Shown here: in pieces, positions 30,320 through 40,299 of the stretch
How the letters are laid out: every line of letters begins with the position of its first letter
How positions within the stretch are numbered: the stretch's first letter is position 1
Source of the DNA: Simmondsia chinensis
Lineage: Eukaryota; Streptophyta; Magnoliopsida; Caryophyllales; Simmondsiaceae
DNA length: 64,000 bases
Assembly (NCBI GenBank): GCA_018398585.1
Contig: JAGTTD010000001.1
Location: 13,456,501 to 13,520,500 of the forward strand
Reading direction: 5' to 3'
Made by a program: the position numbers and the translations under genes
Notes under the pieces: model-generated
The model's input: only the letters and a program-made list of their open reading frames with translations
The model's database searches: none
What the model was told of the DNA's origin: nothing

Positions 30320-32007
30320 TGTTGGAAACCGCATCCTAAAAATTCCATTTTTTGTAAATATTTTTGTTAGGGATTAAAATTTTGTAATTTCTATTTTATT
30401 ATAATTGTATCTGTGAGTTCATTATACTTATGATTTTCTTTTAAGTAACATCTATGAGATGGATGCAGTCCTCAAATAACGTTTCAATATTGCTTTAAGT
30501 GGGTAATGGGATTATGTCACAGATGGACTTAAAACAAACAAAATGACATGTTATTTGAAGATTCATGGTTAGTGACAAGTTTGGACTACTTGTCTGCTGA
30601 GGCTATAATGTGATACTTTAGAAGATCGGTTTGGGTCATGTGAATGGTGATCAAAAAGTGTTGTATTGGTGTTCACAATGAGATTGATACACTGAATTGG
30701 ACCAAGTGAAGTACTTGTATCCAGAATACTATCATAAATGAGTGATTCTAAGTGTATTATTTCAATGATGACACTAAATCCGGAGGGTATTCTTGACCTG
30801 TACATGGAGTGTTAGTTATCTTGGTAAACTAAACGTTAAGGTCTCTAGATGTGATCGAAGTCTTATGTACATGGGGTAATGGCATGAAGTGTGGCAATGA
30901 TCAGGTGTTCAATATGGAATCTATAATCTCATATAAGATACAGATCTCTCCTTAGTTGATTCAAAAATATATGAATTAGTTCAGAAACTTTAGCCAAATT
31001 GTTCTAAGTGTTTGAAATTTAGAATTCATACTATGAAGTTTTTCATTTATAAAAGAATTATTCGAAGAAGGGCGAGTCGGGAACTAATAAAAAGGCTGTG
31101 AGAAAATAATGATAGTTGTTCTAATCTTTGTCTTATGGATATCTAATAGATGGGTTGTTGTTATCAAAACAGTCTATTTGGGAATGATCAAATAAATAAG
31201 TTTAATTCAAGAGTGCAGTAGGACTTATATAGTGGAACTAAATTCTACTAAATAATCATCAAATATTATCATGACTTGATAATTAGTTTTGAACCATTTG
31301 GGGCTAGAATTAAATTGTGTCTGAGATCCCTACGCAAGGCTCTAAATTCAAAACCATCAGAAAAATGTTGAAAGGATTAATGAGATGAATTATTTATTCA
31401 TGGGATGAATAAATATATGCTAAACCATATTAATTAGATGAATAAATTTATATGCTAAAATAAAATTCATGAGATGTATTTGTACATGTGGAAAAAAAAG
31501 TGACAAATCGAGTGAAAACCCAGTGGTAATCCCCGACTAGCGTGCTTAGCTAATCACGGCGCAACACGGGTCGTATTGTGACTGGCAGAGGAGCGATCAG
31601 TGCCTCCAAGGACTGGCCCATCAGTGCATGGCACGTGTCGGGTGCTGGGCCATCCAACATACTAATCTGCACCTTTAGGCACGAGCCAATAGGAATACGC
31701 CACGTGGCACCTATGGGCTGGCTAGCAGCAGGGGTATTTCTTGCTTTAAACGACATCATTTTTGTTTAAAAAATTGCGTCCCATGTCGAACTTTTATATA
31801 TTTTTTTTAACCAATAGCCTATTATAAATAGGGTCTTGGGATTAAGGTTTAGCCATATAAAATAAAATAGTTTTCTGAGAGTATTGACTTTTAGAGAATT
31901 AATACAGGAAAAATTTCCTTTGAAATTTTTTCTCTTCAGTTCAAATTTTTTTTTGAGCCCACACTCTGGGTGTTCGGAGGAGATTGCGTAGAAGGTTTTG
32001 CAATCAC

Positions 32008-32023
32008 TGTGATTTTTATGAAC
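32008..32023. repeat. Target-site duplication of RTE-1 (left)
   Basis: TGTGATTTTTATGAAC recurs after the GTT tail as TGTGATTTCTATGAAC (33537-33552), with one mismatch in 16. Confidence 0.88.
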
Positions 32024-33536
32024 ACCTGGGAGATCAACAATAGAAGCCATCCACCTTTTAAGGCGGACAATAGAGCAGTATAGGGAGAAACAAAAGGATC
32101 TCTATATTGTTTTCATTGATTTAGAGAAGGCATATGATAGAGTGCTAAGAGAGGTCCGATGTAGGGTTTTGGGTAGAAGAGGCATCCCCATGCCATATAT
32201 TCGGGCCATTACAGACATGTATGAGGAGGCACAAACTAATGTGCGCACAGCGGAAGGAGAGACTGACACCTTTCCTATTACAGTTGGGTTACACTAAGGT
32301 TTTACCTTGAGTCCCTTTCTGTTTATTCTAGTCATGGATGAGCTCACTAGACACATCCAAGGAGAGGTGCCTTGGTGTACGCTTTTTGCAGATGACATAG
32401 TTTTGGTGGGGGATTCTAGAGTGGACACAAAGAAGCTGGAATTATGGAGAAGCGTTTTGGAATCGAAGGGATTACGGATTAGCAGATCTAAGACCGAGTA
32501 CATGAAATTCAAATTCGGCCATTCCACAGCGACTAGTATAGAGGATGTCAAGATAGAATCGGAGACCATACCGAGTAAGGAGAGTTTTAGATACTTAGGT
32601 TCCATGATACAACAGAACAATGAGGTTGGCGAGGATGTCAAAAATAGGATTAGCGTAAGCTGGCAGAAGTGGAGGATGGCCTCCGGGGTGCTTTGCGATA
32701 GAAAGTTTCCGCTAAAGCTAAAGGAAAAATACTACAGGACAGTAGTGAGACCGGCTATGTTGTATGGGGTAGAGTGTCGCCCAATGAAACAACATCAAAC
32801 AAAGCGGATGAATGTGGCAGAGATGAGGATGTTGTGCTGGATGTGTGGCCACACAAGGAAGGATAGGATCAGGAACGACATAATAAGAGGTAAATTGGGT
32901 GTAGCCTCGATCGAGTATAAGTTGAGGGAGCACCACTTGAGATGGTTTGGACATGTTAGCAGAAGACCGACCACAACTCCAGTAGGGAGATGTGAATGGC
33001 TACGTACTACGCTAGGCAAAAGAGGGAGGGACGGGCCAAAGAAGAGTTGGCTAGAGACGATCCAACACGACCTAACCCACCTAAACCTAAGGGAGGAGAT
33101 GGCCTTAGATAGAGCTCAATGGAGGGCTAGCATAGGGGCAGCGGATGTAGCGGCAAAAAGAAGTGCGGCGAATGGCTGGTAGTTTAGGATTTCTAGGGAG
33201 TCATAACTCCAGGTAGAGCACTTATCTTCTATTTTGTTGCTTTCTATTTATTCCCCTACTATTGGACATGTACTGTTTGCTCTACTATGTGCCTTAGTTG
33301 TCTTCTGTGGGATATATTTTATAGTGCTAGTTTTACGTAGTGTCCTGTGTTGATGCATTATTACTTTCATGGTTTCTAGGATGCCATGTTCTCTTGACGA
33401 CTCGATATTCAGGATGGCAGTCCTCGGAAACAGCCTCTCTTCCAACCGGAAGGGGGAAGGCTGCGTACACCCACCCCCCAGACCCTGGTTAGTGTGGGAG
33501 TCACTGTGGAATTGGGACTATAGTTGTTGTTGTTGT
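32024..33536 (+). mobile_element. RTE-1: 5'-truncated RTE-clade LINE
   Basis: A 1.5-kb 3' portion of an RTE-type LINE with a GTTGTTGTTGTTG tail and a 16-bp target duplication. It starts inside the RT coding region, as usual for interrupted reverse transcription. Three other pieces of this family lie at 41351, 42280 and 60313. Like them it ends with TCCTCGGAAACAGCCTC, then GGCTGCGTACACCC, then the GTT tail. Confidence 0.9.
32041..33183 (+). pseudogene. RTE-1 reverse transcriptase, C-terminal two thirds
   Basis: It opens with EQYREKQKDLYIVFIDLEKA, then YDRV (RT block with the first Asp), GRRGIPMPYIRAITDMYEEA and a stop at 32296-32298 just before GFTLSPFLFILVMDELTRHI. The active-site box is WCTLFADDIVLVGD. 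The open 291-codon stretch (32307-33182) continues through KTEYMKFKFG, ESFRYLGSMIQ, MLYGVECRPMKQH, RMLCWMCGHTRKDRIRNDII and LREHHLRWFGHVSRRP, and ends with EEMALDRAQWRA, all typical of plant RTE proteins. The palm Asp pair is intact, but there is no N-terminal endonuclease. Confidence 0.9.
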
Positions 33537-33552
33537 TGTGATTTCTATGAAC
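33537..33552. repeat. Target-site duplication of RTE-1 (right)
   Basis: TGTGATTTCTATGAAC directly follows the GTT tail; partner of 32008-32023. Confidence 0.88.
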
Positions 33553-33754
33553 GACATTCTGCACATTTAGGTATTGTTCTTTCTTTTTTTTTCACTTTTT
33601 TTATTTATTTATAGCATTTATTATGCTAGTTATTTCCATAATATTGTGAATGTATTAGAGTAGAGGCCTGTAGGTATAGAATTAGGAATTTTAAATTATT
33701 TCACTGCATTGGTTCAGATTCATTTAGGGAATATTTTTGAATTACATCCCAATA

Positions 33755-33759
33755 CTTGA
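33755..33759. repeat. Target-site duplication of the solo LTR (right), CTTGA
   Basis: Partner of 30315-30319. Antisense-ORF sequence resumes here. Confidence 0.85.
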
Positions 33760-35016
33760 GCACACAGGATAGCCTGCCACATCTGTGAATTGATGTCAAC
33801 AAAGACATCATATTAAAGGTCTAGTTTTCTGAACTAACAAGGATTAAGGTTCCTCTCCCAGAAGGGAATCCATGGAGTCCCTTTCTTACCTCGAGGAGAC
33901 GTTAATCTCTCAAGGCATTGGTCAAAGGACCATCTCAGGGGTAGCAGGACGTAACAACTAGCAAACTGCTCCGCAAAGAAGGAGACTCCCTCACCTGTGA
34001 GAGCGTAAGGGCCTCTAGGGCAGAGCTCGGTGAAGTAAGCTTAAGCCCAAAGCTGAACCAGCCTTGAGGGCCCACCAATTTGGACAGCATAGTTCTTGAC
34101 TATGATGTTCCTAAGGCATCCATACACTTCCGCCAAAAATAATGGTCCCAGGGGCAATGGACCGGTAGTAAAGACCAAATTGATAGCTATGGTCTTGAGA
34201 AATTTAAGAATTGAGGAGGAAAATTTAGCAAAGAAAAACTTGTTTAATGACAACAGGTAAAAGCATGCCTTTTCTTCCCTGGAACTTTTCCCAACGTTAT
34301 ACACCTTTGTGAAAAACATATTAACAAAGAAATCATAACCACCGCATAAATTGGTTATAGAGAAAGAAGAGGCAAGGGTTTCAGCCTCTGAAGAAATAAA
34401 AGAATCTAGAAGCAATTCTTCTCCTTCTGGTGAAAGACCTGTCAAGATAGCTGTGTCCTACAAGGTAATACCAAGAAAACCTTCAAGGGGGACAAAAGTG
34501 TTATATAAGGTGTTCCAATAGCAAGTCAGTGCTGTCATGACGGGATGATCATACTTGAGGGCAATGGTGGATATCCTGATGGCTTTATAAATGCGGAGGT
34601 TCTTCCATTTTTCTCCGAGGGCCGACATTAATCTGTCAACCCTTTCGGCATATTACTTTGTTAAAAACGTCCACTCTTTAAAAGGTGCCACTTCTTTGCA
34701 AATGCGTCTTCCTCCCCAAGATTGACCTGCAGAGGTTGTACGAAGTATTGAAGATTAGTAATATCTCGAAATATACCTTGAAGGCATTGGACATCGTGAG
34801 ATGGGGCAAAGAAGGGTCCTTAGGCATAGGATACGAAATAAGATGGTCATTATCTAGTAACCAAGAAACATCCTCCTCAACGATGTTGATATCAATTGGA
34901 CTCTGAATCACATAACAGACCATTGAAGTGTAGGATTAGAGTAAACACGTCAATTGCTCTATAGGGCTATCAGCCTGGGGAAGGGGAGCAGAGACGGTGA
35001 AAGAGATTTGGGCCAT
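33760..35016 (-). pseudogene. Antisense PMD ORF, N-terminal plant mobile domain
   Basis: Read from an ATG at 35016 (MAQISFTVSAPLPQ). An N-terminal piece (34923-34678) has DVSWLLDNDHLISYPMPKDP. After a frameshift comes a PMD-like part: YYAERVDRLMSALGEKWKNL, EGFLGITL, a stop, DTAILTGLSPEGEELLLD, then LKFLKTIAINLVFTTGPLPL, GPLFLAEVYGCLRNI and IGGPSRLVQLWA. The FLGITLxDxxxLTGL and GP-x-x-L-x-x-x-Y-x-x-L and LVQLWA boxes are hallmarks of the plant mobile domain. It lies antisense to gag-pol, downstream of it, as do the extra ORFs described for Tat elements. At least four stops or frameshifts break it. Confidence 0.68.
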
Positions 35017-35776
35017 CGTCAGATTGGTTTCAAGAATATGCAAAGGGATCAAAGTGGATTGAATCAAGAATTGAAGGTCCAAGAGCAATGAAGTGTTTCA
35101 AGAATTCTTAATTACCGCAGAGAGAGAGAGAGAGCATAGAGCAAAAAAGTGGAGATTTCAAGCCCTAATTGTCAGACATATAGACCTGCCAAAAAATGAG
35201 CAAATGACAGACAATGTTCTCTCAAGCTCATTATAGCCATTCAGGGTTAAACCAGGCAGATTTTTTACCCACCATAAGTCTGAATTTACCTACAGCCAAA
35301 AGAGGGGGCATTTATTTACACCTAAAATTTGAGTGAACTGGGACGATGCCATTTTTAGCAAAGTACCACATGCTTAACATGTGAGGTCCTTCTCTAAGAG
35401 AATTAGGCCTTTAGGTGCTGAAGTAAATATGTCTCGAGCCTAGCATCCTAAGAAGATTATCATCCTAACAAGGGTATCAACCACTCGAGGCTTAAGTTCG
35501 TTGAAGGGTAAAGGAAGCTCGAGCACAAGGGGCTTCCAAGAAGGCAATAAGACAGGTGGTTTTCAAGCTTGAGAGAGTTACTTGGAGCACAATTTTAGAT
35601 ACTTGGGCACCAAGCTTAATCCAAGAGAACGTGGGGTTTCTAGAGGGGACTTTAGCTAGAAAATTGGACGTGGGTTTCAAGGAATTCCCTCCATAAGCAA
35701 GTCATTGACACAATAATTGATCATTCACTTGCAAGAAGAAGCTTAGTGGCCTGACATGGGGAGAAAATGCCACAAC
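35017..35776. other. Non-coding 3' region of the Tat-like element
   Basis: About 760 bp between the antisense ATG and the terminal purine tract. It holds a GAGAGAGAGAGAGAG microsatellite at 35121 and would include the promoter of the antisense ORF, but I see no clear TATA box. The 62-codon minus frame at 35492-35680 has no recognisable domain. Confidence 0.4.
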
Positions 35777-35788
35777 ATAAGGGGGAAA
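35777..35788 (+). other. Candidate polypurine tract of the Tat-like element
   Basis: ATAAGGGGGAAA is followed by TTGCTATTTC, so a 3' LTR could start with TGCTATT at 35790. The strand and position (after the antisense ORF) fit. There is no intact second LTR to confirm the boundary. Confidence 0.4.
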
Positions 35789-35789
35789 T

Positions 35790-36567
35790 TGCTATTTCAT
35801 TCATCTACAAATAAAGAACTTTGGTACTGTCCAAAAGCACACGCTGTGCACAAAACTTCTTCAAGTTTTCTTTACAGCGCACTTGTGCTCTTTTCTTAGG
35901 AATAGCATAACTTACCCTAGCTTAGCTTTTCATAGAATCTGATGTACTTACTTCTTTAGTAATACAATCTTTCGGGTTTCATGCATGAACTCCTTATTTT
36001 GATTTGTTCCCAAATTTTAACGAGTTGAGAATTGAGGCTCTAGTTTAAGACTTTGACGGCCAAGGCTTGATCTTGATTGCGTTTGTCTTAACACTATTGT
36101 CACTACTTGATAAGTCATGTGAACTTAGTTTCACACTATTGATTATGGCTTTGACGGCCAAGGCTTGAACTTAATAACGGTTGTCCTAGTCCAGTGACCT
36201 AAATACAGTTTGCTCCCTCTTAATCTTGTTAGACCTAAACTCATTCGAGTTATCGTAAGTAAAGGGTGACAGGCTTCAAGACATGAATGACTCAGGCTTG
36301 CAAGCGGATGTTGGCCTCCACCCCAATTCCTGACCTTTAAGTACACATGGAAAGGTGTTAGTGGGCCCTGCTCTGCCATTATAACTGACACTTGAGTTAG
36401 GTCCTATCCCTAAATTTTTCTGTCAATATATATATGCATATAAATCTACAAAAATATTCAACCAAGCCTTTTTAATTGAAGCACAAGCTGAACTCACGGT
36501 ATAACCGAAGTCAGATACACCAAAATATCACAACCTTTTCTCTGGAAACGGTGAGTAGTTGATGTTG
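35790..36567 (+). other. Possible 3' LTR remnant of the Tat-like element
   Basis: Follows the purine tract. It contains AATAAAGA near 35810 and two copies of a 40-bp block beginning CTTTGACGGCCAAGGCTTGA at 36051 and 36149 (98 bp apart). I found no match to the sequence upstream of the primer site at 4176, so the LTR pair could not be proven; the 5' LTR may have been replaced or heavily diverged. Confidence 0.35.
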
Positions 36568-36665
36568 AAGATGTGCGGTTGGAATTTAGGCTCACTCCCA
36601 AGTCGGGGTGAGTCCCTTTTGCACGTTTGTTTTGTTATCATTTTACGGCGACCGCATCACACTTA
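36568..36665. repeat. 98-bp dispersed repeat, copy 2
   Basis: Gap-free partner of 2783-2880 (see there). Here the internal part reads CTCACTCCCAAGTCGGGGTG, which is self-complementary in its outer parts (CTCAC with GTGAG). Confidence 0.7.
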
Positions 36666-36954
36666 AGTACAAACAAAATAAAACACCACCCCGGTCTTCT
36701 CTTTTATCAATTTTGGTTCCTCTTTTTTCAGTATATATTTATATATTTATTTGTGTACTTAATTAAATATGACATAATTTTGTTCCAATATTTATATATA
36801 TATATAGAGAGAGACAGACATAACATACGTGTACATAATATTTCTTTTTTTTAATGATTTTGATTATTGAATTATATTTCACCATATTATTAAAAACTCA
36901 AATTAAATATGTTAATTCATATATGTAGTTAGTTCTTTTTCTTTTTTTTTTTTT

Positions 36955-36957
<3 letters not shown>

Positions 36958-36996
<39 letters not shown>
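36958..36996. repeat. TA dinucleotide microsatellite
   Basis: An uninterrupted run of about 18 AT units follows a T-rich tract (CTTTTCTTTTTTTTTTTTG). Confidence 0.95.
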
Positions 36997-36997
<1 letters not shown>

Positions 36998-37025
36998 TAT
37001 ATATTTTATTTTTATTTTTGTTTTT

Positions 37026-37199
37026 ATTGTTTTTGATTTCCATGTTTGCAACCTCCTTATAAGTCCACTTTCCATCTATTGGGATGTATGTTTGTACATG
37101 GGTATAAATTTGTATATTTATTGTTTTTGATTTCAATGTTTGCAACCTCCTTACAAGTCCACTTTCCATCTATTGGGATGTATGTTTGAACATGGGTAT
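37026..37199. repeat. 94-bp tandem duplication
   Basis: ATTGTTTTTGATTTC(C/A)ATG starts at 37026 and again at 37120. Both copies contain GCAACCTCCTTA(T/C)AAGTCC and CCATCTATTGGGATGTATG. Only three or so mismatches separate the copies, so the duplication is young compared with its surroundings. Confidence 0.93.
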
Positions 37200-37404
37200 G
37201 TGGTGCTTTGACTACATATCCCACTTTTCTTTCATTTATTTTCATTTTCTTCTTTTTTGTTTAATTATTGGGTTTATTCTTTTTGGGCTTGTGCTACCAC
37301 AAAGCCCATATGTTTAGGCCTCTTATGAGAAAGATATAATTTTAAGCCATTTTAATTTTTTAATTATACTTAGAGTATTAACCTAGGTTTACATAGGTCC
37401 CTCT

Positions 37405-38693
37405 CTAACAATTTAAGGTTAGACCATAACACACCCCACTAGCGTCCTTTTTGTATGGCTCTGCAGATTCATCATCAAGATGATACCTATGATCTCTTAT
37501 TTTCAATTTTCTATCTTTGGCATACTCACGACGGCTCCTAAAGTAATCCATCAAGGGCTTCCTTCTATTCTCACGTTGACTTATGACAGATTGTTGTGTC
37601 CCAAAACAATCCAATTGTTCACTTGTATTTACCTTGCTTTCAGAACAAAAATTTTCTGTGAACTCAAGGCCATGGTCTAAGGCTTTGGTCTTGATGACAA
37701 CAGTCTCTTCACACCATGTTATGGGCAATTTATACACAAACGTTAATTGGGCCAAATCATTGGCTGCCTTATTCTGTTCTCGAGTTATGTGCTCAAATTG
37801 GACACTTTCAAACTTACTGAATAGCTCTTGCACCATTAAGATATACTTATTCAAGGTATCATCCAAACACAGGAGCATGGCAAATGACCAATTGCAAATG
37901 CCCTTTCACAATTACATTAGGCACTTGAATTTCTAAGAGAGTTTGTAGGCCAATAATTAATGTCTCATAGTCAGCCATGTTGTTGGAACACTTGCAAACC
38001 AAGGTCACAAAAAGCTTGTTGATGATCCTTGTAGAAGATTCAATCACAATTCCTACTCCCGGCTTGAGTTGGCCCTTGAACTATGGAAATATAGTTTTCG
38101 AGGACCACCTCAATCACCAAGAGCTTATCTGGCCCATTGCCTATGTCAGTTTGAATGTTTGGATGGTTAGCTAAAAAGTCTACCAGAGCTTGGCCCTTTA
38201 CTGAATTTTATGGCACATAGATTAATTCAAACTGAAGTAGAGCAACACTCACCTGTTTAATCTTCCTCTCATTAAAGGTTTATCTAGCATGTACTTATGG
38301 ATATCTGTCTGAGCAGCCACATATATGGTAAATGCCAAGATGTAATGTCACAACCTTATAGATGCATAAAACAAAGATAGACACAACTTTTCAATGGAAG
38401 GATATTTTATTTCACATTCATCTAGCAACGGCTTAGGCAAAATGCAACCTATTCCTACCCCTGCTCATTGTCTTGCACAAGCAGACAATCAATTGACTTA
38501 TCATAACCAGAGACATAAATCTTCGACGATTTGCCCTGCTTAGGTGGAATCAACACTAGTGGCCTGATCAAGTAATTCTGGATGGCCTCGAAGGCTGCTT
38601 GGTGTTGCTCCTCCCACTTGAAGTCCTTTACAGACTTAAGCCTCAGGAGTGGAGAGAAGACTTTGGTTTTCCTTGCGACATTTGAAATAAAAT
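37405..38693 (-). pseudogene. Tat-like pol fragment: RT connection, RNase H, integrase start
   Basis: Minus-strand remnant closely related to the + strand element at 9780-11040. It begins FISNVARKTKVFSPLLRLKS and continues DFKWEEQHQAAFEAIQNYLI. The middle is full of stops. RNase H follows (CSNNMADYETLIIGLQTLLE, 38000-37900), then FEHITREQNKAANDLAQL and HRYHLDDESAEPYKKDASGV. It is cut on its 5' side by the second solo-LTR-like copy at 38694 and ends before the integrase core. It is a second, independent Tat insertion. Confidence 0.75.
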
Positions 38694-39850
38694 TGTTGGA
38701 ATTGGTGTCATGAAGAAACCTAATTATTTAGTTTTAAATATCAAAAGAATGAATTTGTTTTTTTTGTTTTCGTTTGATTATGTTTTATTAATCAAACATG
38801 TGCGTGATTGATTTTCTAAAATATTCCATGAGGTGAATTGCAGTCCAAGATGACATGTGAAGTTTGATTGAAATGGTCAATGAGATTGAACCACAGATAG
38901 ACTTTAAACAAACTAGTGATATGTTGTCAGAGTATGTTTGTAGTCCGTGATAAGTTTGGAAAACTTGTCTAATAAAACTATAATAAGATACTTTTGATAA
39001 CTTGTCTTGGTTGTGTGGATAGAGATCTAAGAGTATTATGTGGGTGTTAATAAAATTAGAACACTAAGCATTACCACCTAAATAATTTATTTCTTAACTA
39101 CTATCATAAATAACTAATTTATAAGATGGCAACTCTAAATCCAGGAACCAATCTGAACTCGTACATGGATTGTTCATTGCTTTGATGTGCTAAAAGGATT
39201 AGTCAAAGTGTGTGACTTGAATCTTATGTACGTTGGGTAATGGCATGAAATGTAGCGGGAACAGTTATTTTTTGTGAAATCTATAGTCTCTAACGAGATA
39301 AAGATGTCCCCTTAGTTGATTTGAAAGTATACGAATAGATTGTAGAATCTTTGGCCGAAGTATTCCATATGTTTGAGATTTGAAATTAGTATAGAAATTG
39401 TTTATGTATTCTTGATGTTCAAGAGGGAAAAGTCGGGAACTACGGTGAGAGAAAGGTAACTATAGTAGACTATAGTAGTTAAAGTTACTCTTGCTCACGG
39501 ATATCTAATGGAGGAGCTAATTGTCATAATAAAAGTCATTTGAGAAATTCTTGAGTGAATATATTTAATTCTAGAGTGCATCAAAACATATTTTAGTAGA
39601 ATTTAGTTTTTTCAAATGGTAATCAATTGTTACCTAGAGATCATAATCAGATTTGACCCATTAGGAACTACAGCTAGATTGTTCCTAAGGTCCCTTCGCA
39701 AAGCCTCAACTTAAGCATCATTTGAAACTATTTACAAATGAATTCATGATGAATTATTTATTTATAAGGAAAATAAATTTTTACGCTAAACCAATATAGT
39801 TGAGGTGAAAAATTAATACAATAAATTGTATCGGGTTTTGAACAAACAAA
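38694..39850. repeat. Solo-LTR-like repeat, copy 2 (truncated)
   Basis: It starts TGTTGGAATTGG and follows copy 1 (30320 on) through boxes such as GATAAGTTTGGAAAACTTGT, TACGTTGGGTAATGGCATGAA, CCCCTTAGTTGATTT and AAGTCGGGAACTACGG. Similarity fades near 39850, before the 3' end of copy 1. No target duplication can be checked because the right end is missing. Confidence 0.65.
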
Positions 39851-40299
39851 AAGAGAAGGGAAGAAAAGAAGTGTGGGTGCGGCCCAAGTCTTAATTTAAA
39901 TAAATAAAAAATGAAAAAGGTGTGGTGGGGCCCACGTCTAATTTAAATAATAAAAAAGGAAAAGAGTTAGACTTATTTAGAAAAATGACTCACTTTTAAA
40001 ATTTTTTCTAAAAAGTAACCTAATTTTAAAACTATTTAGCTGAATGACCCAATTTGTTAGAAAAAGTGAAAAGGCGCCTCAAATCCACCGGGAGGTGCTG
40101 TCTCAAACGGCTCCTTCAATACAAAAACAAGAAGACACCGTCTAAAACGGTGCCTCAAGTAAAATGACGTCAACCTCCCCTTCCTCTGCGATTCCTTGCA
40201 CACACTGCTTTTCCTTTTCCCCTCCCCAATACCCATGACCTAAAATTCCCCCATTCATGGTCATCTCACTTTCCAAAATATTTTATAAAAAATATCAAA
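39851..40299. other. Non-coding flank of the PMD gene
   Basis: Contains two related boxes, AAAATGACTCACTTTTAAAA and AGTAACCTAATTTTAAAAC, and a set of AAACGG(C/T) and GCCTCAA words at 40070-40160. Such words are often found at the ends of transposable PMD gene units, so this may be the element's 3' terminal region. I could not define a TIR. Confidence 0.35.

Larger units (their letters stand above)
30320..33754. mobile_element. Solo LTR (1.9 kb) with an RTE LINE inside
   Basis: The unit starts TGTTGGAAACCG and ends ACATCCCAATA (probably CCAACA originally), flanked by CTTGA. Without the RTE and its duplicated target it is about 1,906 bp. No coding frame is present. Two diverged copies lie at 38694 and 57609; all three share boxes such as TGGCATGAA, GAGCCCACACTCTGG (copies 1 and 3) and AGTCGGGAACTA (copies 1 and 2). 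The length and ends suit the LTR of a SIRE/Maximus-type copia element, but this is inference; the orientation is unknown. Confidence 0.8.
4176..35789 (+). mobile_element. Decayed Tat-like Ty3/gypsy element, host of the nest
   Basis: The + strand carries, in order, gag (5503), protease (about 8050), RT (about 8926-9560), RNase H (about 10360) and integrase (10923-11348, continued at 15959-16746). The domain order RT-RH-INT defines Ty3/gypsy. Sequence flavour and the antisense PMD ORF downstream of pol (35016 to 17050) point to the Tat lineage, in which extra antisense ORFs are known. The internal region is interrupted by NA1, CHR1, LINE-A and a solo LTR holding an RTE. Removing these leaves roughly 13 kb. 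All coding parts carry stops and frameshifts. Confidence 0.75.
36666..37404. other. AT-rich stretch, no gene
   Basis: Low-complexity DNA that includes the TA microsatellite and the 94-bp duplication listed separately. The short frames here are composed of simple-sequence codons and are not credible. Confidence 0.5.

Noticed and set aside
30569..30805. 78-codon minus frame inside the solo LTR
   Set aside because: Not kept in copies 2 and 3; the repeat is non-coding.
32294..33019. Minus-strand frames of 74-115 codons under RTE-1
   Set aside because: Shadows of the 291-codon RT frame.
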